5,852 bases of DNA, taken from JAXHTH01 sp034211115 (lineage in GTDB: Bacteria > Planctomycetota > Phycisphaerae > Phycisphaerales > SM1A02). Shown piece after piece: positions 1-5,726 of this stretch. A program made the translations under genes and the position numbers. Position 1 is the first letter of the stretch; every line of letters starts with the position of its first letter. The DNA is taken from contig JAXHTH010000008.1 in NCBI GenBank assembly GCA_034211115.1, forward strand, positions 1 to 5,852, given 5' to 3'. A model generated the notes under the pieces. The model worked only from the letters and a program-made list of their open reading frames with translations, was not told the DNA's origin and did not search any database.

Positions 1-178
1 CGCGACAGAGCCCCTCCTCGATCATCTTCTTCGCCTGGCTGATGGCGATCTGGGTTTCCTTGTTGGTCAGGATCGGCCTGTAGTCGGTGGGCAGACCGGC
101 GTCGACCTCTTCATAGGTTCCGATACCGGGTCCGGCGAGGTCCGCTTCCTTGCCGGGCGCTGTGTTCACTTCCGCCAT
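1..178 (-). CDS. asnA: Probable aspartate--ammonia ligase, N-terminal 59 codons (runs off the window)
   Basis: AsnA makes asparagine from aspartate, ammonia and ATP in the cytoplasm; its fold resembles class II aminoacyl-tRNA synthetases. The visible part is an acidic leader of about 30 residues followed by TDYRPILTNKETQIAIS (31-47) and the helix QAKKMIEEGLCR (48-59). The pattern Y-R/K-P-L/I-L, E/Q-T-Q/E, A/G-I and a following amphipathic helix fits the opening of AsnA proteins as I remember them (tyrosine-containing start, then ETxxAI helix). The diagnostic segments lie beyond the window edge. The ATG at 178 has GGAGAG (185-190 on the complement) 6 nt upstream and a good promoter further up, so the start is well supported. 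The roughly 30-residue leader before the conserved part is longer than I expect. Lying directly downstream of glnA supports a role in nitrogen assimilation. Identity is moderately sure; that it is a gene start is nearly certain. Confidence 0.6.
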   Translation of the reverse strand, partial: MAEVNTAPGKEADLAGPGIGTYEEVDAGLPTDYRPILTNKETQIAISQAKKMIEEGLCR

Positions 179-220
179 GTCGTTCTCTCCGAGTGATGCG
201 TTGAATTGGGGGAAACCAGA

Positions 221-249
221 ACGTTACTTTCCGCACCCCGGTCTGTCAA
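221..249 (-). promoter_or_regulatory. Candidate sigma-70-type promoter of the asnA-like gene
   Basis: On the minus strand a perfect TTGACA (249-244) is followed after 17 nt by TAACGT (226-221), a 3/6 match to TATAAT. This would start transcription near 214 and give a leader of about 36 nt before the ATG at 178. The exact -35 box and ideal spacing are unusual for this GC-rich window and suggest that the downstream gene can be transcribed independently of glnA. The -10 box is weak, so activation or another sigma factor is possible. Confidence 0.5.
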
Positions 250-285
250 CGAGAGGAGGATGTCGCACCCGGCCCGAGGTCGGCC

Positions 286-333
286 CTTTCCGGGGACCGA
301 TTCCGGGGGCATTTCCGAGGGCAATTCCGGGGG
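286..333 (-). repeat. Short 12-bp tandem repeat just after glnA
   Basis: Reading the minus strand from 333, three consecutive 12-nt units follow one another: CCCCCGGAATTG (333-322), CCCTCGGAAATG (321-310) and CCCCCGGAATCG (309-298). A fourth, diverged unit, GTCCCCGGAAAG (297-286), is offset by one base. The array starts 3 nt after the glnA stop codon. It has no clear self-complementarity and no following T-run, so I do not call it a terminator. The remaining glnA-asnA gap (179-285) holds the promoter and ribosome binding site described separately. Confidence 0.7.
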
Positions 334-336
334 TGG

Positions 337-1755
337 TCAGGCATCGAGGTAGAGCCGGTACTCGTACGGGTGTGGGCGCATCGAGACGGCCGTGCAGTCA
401 CGGGCGCGCTTCTCGGCGATCCAGGCGTGGATGAATGCTTCGGGAAACACGCCGCCTGCGCAGAGGAAGGCGTGGTCGGCCTCCAGGGCGTCGAGGGCGT
501 CGCCGAGGCTGCGTGGCAGGGCGAGGATCTTCTCCCGCAACGCCTCATCCTGCCGGGCGATGTCCACGTCGAAGGGGCCGAATTCGTGCGCGGCCGGGTC
601 GATGGTCCGCCCGATCCCGTCCAGGCCGGCCATGAGCATCGCGGCGAGCATGAGGTAGATGTTCGCCGTCCCGTCCGGGGGCCGGTACTCGATGCGCTTG
701 TCGTCGGGGGCGACGGCGTAGCGGGGCACGCGGATCGCCGCCGATCGATTCGCCAGAGAAAAGAACAGCTTCACCGGCGCCTCGTAGCCCTCGACGAGTC
801 GCTTGAACGAGTTGGTGGAGGGACTGGTGATTCCGGTGAGGGCGCGGCCGTGCAGGAGCAGGCCGCCGATGTAGTGCAGGGCGAGATCGCTGAGCTGCGC
901 GTAGTTCGTCCCGCCGGAGTCGAAGAAGAGCGGCGCGCCGCTCTGCGTGAGGCGCTGGTGGACGTGCATCCCGTTGCCCGCCTCGCCGTACACGGGCTTG
1001 GGCATGAAGGTCGCGATCTTCCCGTGCCGGCGGGCGACGTTCTTGATGACGTACTTGACGAGCATCGCCCGGTCGGCGGCGCGCAGGAGATGATCGAGGG
1101 GGACCTCGATCTCGCACTGCCCCGGCGCGCCGACTTCATGATGGTGGTAGCTGACGGGCACGCCCAGCTCGGCGAGGGTGGCGGCGATCTCCGCCCGCAG
1201 GTCGTGCAACTGATCCGCGGGCGGGACGCGCATGTAGCCGCCCCTGCGCGGGATGGCCGGGACGGTCCCCTCCGGCTCGACCTCCGCCGACTCGATGAAC
1301 ACGTAGCTTTCGTAGGGCGTCTCCCGCAGCGTGACGCGATCGAAGACGTGGAACTCGAACTCCGGCGCCACCCACGCCTCGTCGGCCACGCCGGCGCGGC
1401 GCATGTGCTCGACGGCGCGGCGGGCGATGGTCCGCGGGTCGCTGGCGAACGGCTCCTTCGTGTCGGCCGTGATCGTCTCGCAGAGGAAGCTGACGGTCCG
1501 ATGCGCGCAGAAAGGATCGAAGAACGCCGTCTGCGGCTCGGGTCGGGCGGCGACGTCGCCGCTCTCGACGCGCGAAAACCCCGAGCCGGAGGAGCCGTCG
1601 AACCCGATCCCCTCCTCGAAGTGACCGGCGTTGAAGGCGGCGGCGGGGATGGTGACGTGCAGCCACTGACCGGCCACGCCGACGATCTTCAGATCGACCA
1701 TCACCACATCGTGATCGGCGATGTACTTGAGGGCCTCGGCCGCCGTCGCGAACAT
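337..1755 (-). CDS. glnA: Glutamine synthetase, class I
   Basis: A 472-residue cytoplasmic enzyme, probably a dodecamer, that joins glutamate and ammonia into glutamine using ATP. Length matches enterobacterial GlnA (about 469). The N-terminal beta-grasp domain occupies about 15-100 and contains FDGSS (52-56). The catalytic domain follows. Metal and substrate residues are present: E132 and E134 in PEFEF, E207 in HHHE, E215, H264 in GNGMHVHQ (261-267), the flap glutamate E325 in GYEAPV, R337 and R342 in NRSAAIRVP, E356 and R358 in RIEYRPPDG. The C-terminus is the usual RPHPYEYRLYLDA type. Where adenylylated enzymes carry NLYDLP, this protein reads DIARQD (398-403), with Ala400 apparently in place of the modified tyrosine. 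The usual ESD before the active-site aspartate is ESGD (64-67). The ATG at 1755 has GGAG (1762-1765) 6 nt upstream; a TTG at 1830 would add 25 non-homologous residues across the promoter region. Confidence 0.96.
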   Translation of the reverse strand: MFATAAEALKYIADHDVVMVDLKIVGVAGQWLHVTIPAAAFNAGHFEEGIGFDGSSGSGFSRVESGDVAARPEPQTAFFDPFCAHRTVSFLCETITADTKEPFASDPRTIARRAVEHMRRAGVADEAWVAPEFEFHVFDRVTLRETPYESYVFIESAEVEPEGTVPAIPRRGGYMRVPPADQLHDLRAEIAATLAELGVPVSYHHHEVGAPGQCEIEVPLDHLLRAADRAMLVKYVIKNVARRHGKIATFMPKPVYGEAGNGMHVHQRLTQSGAPLFFDSGGTNYAQLSDLALHYIGGLLLHGRALTGITSPSTNSFKRLVEGYEAPVKLFFSLANRSAAIRVPRYAVAPDDKRIEYRPPDGTANIYLMLAAMLMAGLDGIGRTIDPAAHEFGPFDVDIARQDEALREKILALPRSLGDALDALEADHAFLCAGGVFPEAFIHAWIAEKRARDCTAVSMRPHPYEYRLYLDA

Positions 1756-1777
1756 GCCTCGCTCCAGAGCAGAAAAA

Positions 1778-1823
1778 GGTCCCCATTGTAGGACCCCCCG
1801 GGCGTTGCGGACCAGACGGTCCG
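1778..1823 (-). promoter_or_regulatory. Candidate glnA promoter with paired GGTCC/GGACC dyads
   Basis: On the minus strand TACAAT (1790-1785) matches five of six -10 positions and lies about 30 nt before the glnA ATG, giving a short leader. No good -35 box exists at 17-18 nt (GGTCCG or TGGTCC). That position is instead covered by a perfect dyad, CGGACC-AGAC-GGTCCG (1808-1823 as read on plus). A second pair, GGTCC (1778-1782) and GGACC (1791-1795), flanks the -10 box. The dyads could bind a regulator of glnA, but no known nitrogen-regulator consensus is recognised. No sigma-54 GG/GC element with correct spacing was found. Confidence 0.4.
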
Positions 1824-1843
1824 GAATCAAATCGGCGGAGAAA

Positions 1844-1879
1844 GCTGAAACGCCGAAAGCTGAAAGCTGAAAGCTGAAA
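1844..1879 (+). repeat. GCTGAAA heptamer array, left arm
   Basis: Exact GCTGAAA units start at 1844, 1859, 1866 and 1873; the last three are directly tandem. The first is separated from them by the 8-nt variant CGCCGAAA. The same heptamer occurs on the opposite strand at 1992-2034. It lies within the larger inverted-repeat element. Confidence 0.85.
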
Positions 1880-1900
1880 GTCGGACGGGATCCGAGGTCT

Positions 1901-1950
1901 GGGGGGCAAGCACGGTGAGCGGGAGCTCACAGCGAGACGACCTGCGCCCC
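1901..1950. other. Possible nested hairpin in the centre of the inverted-repeat element
   Basis: On the plus strand GTGAGC (1915-1920) and GCTCAC (1925-1930) form a perfect 6-bp stem around a GGGA tetraloop. Outside it, GGGGGGCA (1901-1908) pairs with TGCGCCCC (1943-1950) at seven of eight positions. Such nesting can arise by chance in GC-rich DNA. No known RNA family is recognised, and neither strand carries a convincing gene here. Confidence 0.3.
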
Positions 1951-1991
1951 GGCCAGCCGTTTCCCGGCAGCCACAGCCTTCGTCCCTCAGT

Positions 1992-2034
1992 TTTCAGCTT
2001 TCAGCTTTTCTGATTTCAGCTTTCGCTTCTCAGC
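1992..2034 (-). repeat. GCTGAAA heptamer array, right arm (as TTTCAGC on plus)
   Basis: Exact TTTCAGC units lie at 1992-1998, 1999-2005 and 2014-2020, with a degenerate TCTCAGC at 2028-2034 that includes the stop codon of the binding-protein gene. In an RNA made from the minus strand this array can pair with the left-arm copies to form a long stem with few G-C pairs compared with the surrounding sequence. It sits immediately after the transporter operon, where a terminator would be expected, but there is no classic GC stem plus T-run. Confidence 0.8.
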
Positions 2035-3043
2035 TTTCTCCGCCGATCGGTTCGCCGCCGGCGTCGACGTTGTCCTGCGTGAAGACGCGGGACCCGAGGG
2101 TGATCTCTTTGGGGACCTCCTCGCCGCGGAGGATCGTGAGGGCGATGTCGATCGCCTCCGCCCCTCCGGTGGGATACTGGAAGGTCGCATCCATGATCCC
2201 CTGCTTGACATACATCACGCCCTCGTGGGGGAGAGCGTCGATGCCCACGAACATGATGTCGTCTTCGCGCCCGGCGGCCTTCGCGGCCAGATACGCCCCG
2301 TGCGCGCCCGGGTCGTTGTGCGCGTAGACGAGATCGATCTCCCCGGACCGGGCGAGGGCGGATTCCATCTCCTTGCGGGCATCAGGCTCCAGCCACTTCA
2401 TGTCGGCCTCGAAGATGATGTCGATGGCGGTGCCCTCGATCGCCTCGCGGAACCCGCGATGGCGGTCCTGGCCCGGGGTGGAGGTCATCAGGCCCTTGAG
2501 CTCGACAACGTTGCCCGCACCGCCGAGCTGGTCGACGATCCACTTGCCCGCCTCGCGGCCGATGAGGACGTTGTCGGCCCCGATGAAGCAGGTATACCGG
2601 TCACCGATGACGCGGCGGTCGAGGACGATGACGGGAATCCCCGCCTCGATCGCCTTGGCGACCGGCTCGGTGAGCGGCTGGGCTTCCTTGGGGCTGATGA
2701 TGATCAGATCCACGCCGGCGGCGACGAACTCCTCGACGTGGGCGCGCTGCTTGAGCGTGTCGTTGGAGGCGTCCTTGAAGATGACCTCCAGCTCGTCGTG
2801 CTTCAATGCGGCCTGCTCGATGTCGGTGTTCATCTGCTCGCGCCACGGCTCGCCGAGGTTGCACTGGCTCATGCCGATCGTCCACGGCCCGGTCGTGGTC
2901 GGTTCGGCTTCGGATGCCGCCGGCTCAGCCGATTGCGTGGTCGGCGGCGTCCCCGTCGGCTCCTCGGACTTGCCGCATCCGGCGAAGCCGATGATCGACG
3001 CGGTGAGGAGAAAGATCCCGATCACGTGAACGCGCTGTCGCAT
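2030..3043 (-). CDS. Sugar ABC transporter substrate-binding lipoprotein (CUT2, RbsB/YtfQ-like)
   Basis: A 337-residue extracytoplasmic receptor that captures a sugar and delivers it to the permease and ATPase encoded upstream. Residues 1-22 are a signal peptide with a basic start (MRQRVH) and hydrophobic core, ending in GFAGC. Cys23 is the likely lipidated residue; Phe at -3 is less common than Leu. A low-complexity Pro/Thr/Ala/Glu linker runs to about 52. The periplasmic-binding fold (Peripla_BP_4 type) starts at WTIGMSQCN (54-62). Family landmarks follow: FVAAGVDLIIISP (106-118), GIPVIVLDRR (135-144), IGADN (154-158), NVVELKG (178-184), DRHRGFREAI (193-202), LVYAHND (238-244), GIDALPHEGV (267-276), ATFQYPTGG (286-294). 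These resemble the galactofuranose-binding YtfQ pattern, but the ligand cannot be read from sequence. The ATG at 3043 has AGGAGA 8 nt upstream and follows the permease stop by 20 nt. The last five residues and the stop lie in the inverted-repeat element. Confidence 0.92.
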   Translation of the reverse strand: MRQRVHVIGIFLLTASIIGFAGCGKSEEPTGTPPTTQSAEPAASEAEPTTTGPWTIGMSQCNLGEPWREQMNTDIEQAALKHDELEVIFKDASNDTLKQRAHVEEFVAAGVDLIIISPKEAQPLTEPVAKAIEAGIPVIVLDRRVIGDRYTCFIGADNVLIGREAGKWIVDQLGGAGNVVELKGLMTSTPGQDRHRGFREAIEGTAIDIIFEADMKWLEPDARKEMESALARSGEIDLVYAHNDPGAHGAYLAAKAAGREDDIMFVGIDALPHEGVMYVKQGIMDATFQYPTGGAEAIDIALTILRGEEVPKEITLGSRVFTQDNVDAGGEPIGGES

Positions 3044-3063
3044 GGTGCAGGTCTCCTGACGGA

Positions 3064-4095
3064 TCAGGCGCGGCGACGTTGAAGCAGGACGGCCGCGACG
3101 ATGATGATGCCGGTGAGCATGAGACGGCCGGCCTCGGGGACGGCGTTGATGCTCAGGATCTTCTCAAGATACCCGATGGTGAGGGTTCCGAGGAGGGTGA
3201 GGCCGATGCCCCCGCGCCCGCCCATCAGGTTCGTCCCGCCGATGACCACGATGGCGATGGCGGTCAGCTCGTAGGCCGTCCCCGCCTCCGGATCCCCCTG
3301 CTGCTCCTGGGCGGCCTGGCAGAGGCCGGCCACGGCGGAGAAGAGCCCCGCCGCGCCGTAGGCGAGCACCTTCATCGCGCTGACCGGAACGCCCGACAAC
3401 CGAGCCGCCTCCTCGTTGCCGCCGATGGCGTAGAGGTATCGCCCCCATCGCAGGCGGGCGAGCAGGATCCAGCTCACCGCCACGCAAACGAGGAAGATCA
3501 GGCTCACAACCGAGATGTTGTCGCCCAGCAGGCGCGAATCGATCATCCGGAAGATCTGCGGCACATCCACGTACCTGTACGTTCCGTCGTCGTTGGCCAC
3601 CGCGGTGGAGACCTTCATCCCCCCGCTGACCGTCTTCGCCAGCCCGCGGGCAAAGACCATCATCGCGAGGGTCATGATGAACGGCTGGATGCGCAGCTTC
3701 GCGATGATGCCGCCGGACACGGCCCCGCAGGCGGTCCCGATCGCGAGGCACGCGGGAATCGCCAGCCACGGCGTGAGGCGCCAGTGAATGGAGAACAGCG
3801 AGAAGCACACCGCCACCAGCGCCAGCACGCTGCCCACGGAGAGATCGATCCCCGCCGTGATGATCACCAGCGTCATGCCGCAGGCGAGGATGCCGAACAC
3901 GGACGCCTGGCGCAGGGCGTCGCGGTGTGTCGTCCATTTGTAGAACGCCCCGTCGCCGGAGAAGATGAACCCCAGCAGGAGGACTAAGAGCAGGGCGAAC
4001 AGCGCCGTCGTCGCCGGATGCGCCGCCAGCCGGCGCAGCTCCGACAGCGTCGCGGGCTTCGTCGACAGGGCAGGTTCATCCGGCTTGCCGGCCAT
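3064..4095 (-). CDS. Sugar ABC transporter permease (CUT2, RbsC-like)
   Basis: A 343-residue inner-membrane protein of the BPD_transp_2 family, expected to form a homodimeric channel with the neighbouring ATPase. A cytoplasmic tail (1-27) precedes about eight to ten membrane segments, clear ones near 30-47, 63-80, 83-101, 109-130, 196-214, 275-292 and 324-338. Hallmarks are LVIITAGIDLSVGSVLAL (76-93), the PFIMTLAMMVFARGL stretch (138-152), the cytoplasmic loop GRYLYAIGGNEEAARLSGV (218-236) that contacts the ATPase, and AYELTAIAIVVIGGTNLMGG (274-293). Length is near the RbsC norm, with a slightly long periplasmic insert around 160-185. The ATG at 4095 is preferred: it follows the ATPase stop by one base and has GGGAGGG (4103-4109) 7 nt upstream. 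A start at 4146 would add 17 polar residues overlapping the ATPase gene and has no comparable support. Tight spacing implies translational coupling. Confidence 0.94.
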   Translation of the reverse strand: MAGKPDEPALSTKPATLSELRRLAAHPATTALFALLLVLLLGFIFSGDGAFYKWTTHRDALRQASVFGILACGMTLVIITAGIDLSVGSVLALVAVCFSLFSIHWRLTPWLAIPACLAIGTACGAVSGGIIAKLRIQPFIMTLAMMVFARGLAKTVSGGMKVSTAVANDDGTYRYVDVPQIFRMIDSRLLGDNISVVSLIFLVCVAVSWILLARLRWGRYLYAIGGNEEAARLSGVPVSAMKVLAYGAAGLFSAVAGLCQAAQEQQGDPEAGTAYELTAIAIVVIGGTNLMGGRGGIGLTLLGTLTIGYLEKILSINAVPEAGRLMLTGIIIVAAVLLQRRRA

Positions 4096-4096
4096 G

Positions 4097-5656
4097 TCAC
4101 GACCCTCCCATCGCGGCGTGAAGGACCCGCTCGGGCGTCGCTTCATCGTGATCGAACATCGCCGTCAGCCGCCCGCGATGCATGACCATGATGCGATCGC
4201 TCATGAGCAGCAGCTCGGGCAGCTCGGAGGTGATGAGGACGATGGCGTGCCCGGCCCGGGCCCACTCATCCATGAGCTGGTAGATCTCGCGCTTCGCCCC
4301 GACGTCCACGCCCCGTGTCGGCTCGTCGAGCAGCATCACCCGCGGCCGCGTGTTGAGCCATTTGGCGAGGACGACCTTCTGCTGGTTGCCGCCGGAGAGG
4401 GTCGCCACCGGTTGGCGGAGGGATGCGGCGCGGAGATGGAGGGTCTTCGTCGAGGCGGCCGTCAGCTCCAGCTCGCGCCGGCGGCTCAGCCACGTGCCGG
4501 GCGAAATGCGCGGCATCGAGGCGAGCGTCGCGTTCGCCGCCACATCCATCGACAGCACCAGACCGCTCTGCTTGCGGTCGTTGGTGAGCAGCGCCACGCC
4601 GCGGCGGATGGCGCGGCGGGGTGAGCGGAGCGCGACCGGCCGGCCGTCGAGCTTGACGCGTCCCGTCGCCCGCCGGCCGTGCGCACCGAACAGCCCCCAG
4701 AGCAGGTCGCTGGCGCCGGACCCCTGCAGGCCGCCGATGCCGAGGATCTCTCCGCGCTTCACCTCGAATGAAACGTCGTCGACGACCGGCGGCCGCCCGC
4801 GGCTCGCGGCGCGGACCGTGCAGTGCTCGACCCTGAATCGCACCTCACCGGCCACGGGCTCGCGGCGCACGGGATGCTCGACCAGCTCGCGCCCCACCAT
4901 GTGCCGGATGAGGGCCGGCGCCGGCAACTCGGCGGCCGGGGCGGTGATGATCTTCCGCCCGTCCCGGAGCACGGTGATGCGATCGGCCTGGCGGTAGACC
5001 TCCTCGAGCTTGTGGGTGATGTAGATGATGCCGCAGCCGCGGGTCGTGAGGTCGGCGATGCGCGCGAAGAGCCGCTCGACCTCCGGCTCGCTGAGGGCGC
5101 TGGTGGGCTCGTCCATGACGATGATGCGGGCGTCGAAGGCCAGGGCCTTGGCGATCTCGATCATCTGCTGGGCGGCGATGGGCAGCTCGCCCACGAGCCG
5201 GCCGGGATCCACCTCCAGCCCCAGGCGCTTCAGCAGCCGACCGGCCGCGGCCCGCTGCTCGCCGAACCGCACCCAGCCGCCGGATGTCCGCTCGCGGCCG
5301 AGGAAGATGTTGTCCGTGACCGCCATCGCGGGGGCCAGGGACAATTCCTGGTGAATGATCGCGACCCCGAAGCCCGCGGCCTCGCGGGGCGAACGCGGCC
5401 GGACGAGGCGGCCGGCGATGCGGATCGACCCGCCGTCGGGCTGATGCACGCCGCCGAGGATCCTGATGAGGGTGCTTTTGCCCGCCCCGTTCTCTCCGGC
5501 GAGGACGTGCACCTCCCCGGCGCGGAGATCGAAATCGACATCATCGAGCACGCGATGGCGGCCGAAGCTCTTGCCGATGCCGGTCATCGCCAGCAGCGCG
5601 GCGCCGGCGGCGTCGGTTGGGGCATGCCTCGATTCGGATTGATGGATCTCGTTCAA
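4097..5656 (-). CDS. Sugar ABC transporter ATP-binding protein, duplicated ATPase (CUT2, RbsA/MglA-like)
   Basis: A 519-residue cytoplasmic ATPase with two fused nucleotide-binding domains that powers import; about 500 residues is usual. Domain 1 (about 20-260): Walker A GENGAGKST (54-62), Q-loop Q103 in IIHQEL, the family's degenerate signature LPIAAQQ (158-164), Walker B IIVMDEPTSAL (178-188), switch His215 in ITHK. Domain 2 (about 272-515): Walker A is replaced by GLQGSGASDL (309-318) with no lysine, while the signature LSGGNQQKVVLAK (420-432) and Walker B VMLLDEPTRGVD (440-451) are intact. The switch His is replaced in ITSELPELL (475-483). This asymmetry is typical of RbsA-type proteins and is not damage. 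The start is TTG at 5656 with AAGGGG (5663-5668) 6 nt upstream. The next ATG (5587) would cut into the first beta strand and lacks a ribosome site. It is the first gene of the transporter operon. Confidence 0.94.
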   Translation of the reverse strand: MNEIHQSESRHAPTDAAGAALLAMTGIGKSFGRHRVLDDVDFDLRAGEVHVLAGENGAGKSTLIRILGGVHQPDGGSIRIAGRLVRPRSPREAAGFGVAIIHQELSLAPAMAVTDNIFLGRERTSGGWVRFGEQRAAAGRLLKRLGLEVDPGRLVGELPIAAQQMIEIAKALAFDARIIVMDEPTSALSEPEVERLFARIADLTTRGCGIIYITHKLEEVYRQADRITVLRDGRKIITAPAAELPAPALIRHMVGRELVEHPVRREPVAGEVRFRVEHCTVRAASRGRPPVVDDVSFEVKRGEILGIGGLQGSGASDLLWGLFGAHGRRATGRVKLDGRPVALRSPRRAIRRGVALLTNDRKQSGLVLSMDVAANATLASMPRISPGTWLSRRRELELTAASTKTLHLRAASLRQPVATLSGGNQQKVVLAKWLNTRPRVMLLDEPTRGVDVGAKREIYQLMDEWARAGHAIVLITSELPELLLMSDRIMVMHRGRLTAMFDHDEATPERVLHAAMGGS

Positions 5657-5695
5657 CGCCGGCCCCTTGTCGCGCGGACGATCGCGTGCCCGTGC

Positions 5696-5726
5696 AGTGT
5701 ACCCGGGCGAGGATCGATGTTGTCAG
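5696..5726 (-). promoter_or_regulatory. Weak promoter candidate for the ABC transporter operon
   Basis: On the minus strand CTGACA (5726-5721), a 5/6 match to the -35 box, is followed after 19 nt by TACACT (5701-5696), a 4/6 match to the -10 box. The spacing is longer than the preferred 17. The -35 box overlaps the stop codon of the preceding gene. The start point would be near 5689, about 33 nt before the TTG. If this is not used, the transporter may be co-transcribed with the preceding gene. No clear operator palindrome is seen in the 66-bp gap (5657-5722). Confidence 0.3.

Larger units (their letters stand above)
1831..2047. repeat. 217-bp inverted-repeat element between the ABC operon and glnA
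   Basis: The ends are a perfect 18-bp inverted repeat: ATCGGCGGAGAAAGCTGA at 1831-1848 and its reverse complement at 2030-2047. Inside the perfect ends, imperfect complementarity continues through the GCTGAAA arrays to about 1885 and 1985. This leaves arms of about 50-55 nt around a centre of about 100 nt. The right arm overlaps the end of the binding-protein gene, supplying its last five codons (IGGES) and the TGA at 2030-2032. No target-site duplication is obvious in the flanks and there is no transposase frame. It could be a MITE-like or REP-like element, or a large terminator-type hairpin. The symmetry is read directly; the nature is inferred. Confidence 0.75.

Noticed and set aside
308..318. 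Loss of Walker A lysine in the second ATPase domain read as a defect (residues 308-318 of the protein encoded at 4097-5656)
   Set aside because: A degenerate second Walker A is the normal state in RbsA/MglA-type ATPases. The start and end here are residue numbers.
370..1791. Long plus-strand open frame antisense to most of glnA
   Set aside because: It mirrors a clearly conserved glutamine synthetase. Its product is Arg/Gly/Val/Asp-rich with no domain, as is usual for antisense frames in GC-rich genes.
1756..1830. 25-residue N-terminal extension of glutamine synthetase from a TTG
   Set aside because: It spans the best -10 box and the dyads, has no homology to GlnA starts, and the ATG at 1755 has a good ribosome site.
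1791..1830. Sigma-54 promoter for glnA
   Set aside because: TGGTCC is present on the minus strand but no GC falls at the required -12 spacing.
1927..1986. Short minus-strand frame ending in AGAQVVSL and a stop, resembling a gene tail
   Set aside because: Only 19 codons between stops inside the repeat element, with no start codon or upstream frame. GC-rich DNA easily gives plausible peptides.
1844..2034. CRISPR array
   Set aside because: Units are 7 nt, tandem without spacers, and in opposed orientations; there are no cas genes.
2030..2047. Target-site duplication flanking the inverted-repeat element
   Set aside because: Flanks GGAATCAA (left) and CGGTTCGC (right) do not match, so insertion by transposition is not shown directly.
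2225..3987. Two long plus-strand frames opposite the binding-protein and permease genes
   Set aside because: Low-complexity His/Arg/Asp/Gly-rich translations with no motif or ribosome site. The minus-strand genes are unmistakable.
4096..4146. 17-residue N-terminal extension of the permease
   Set aside because: It overlaps the end of the ATPase gene, whereas the ATG at 4095 has a strong GGGAGGG at 7 nt and follows the ATPase stop by one base.
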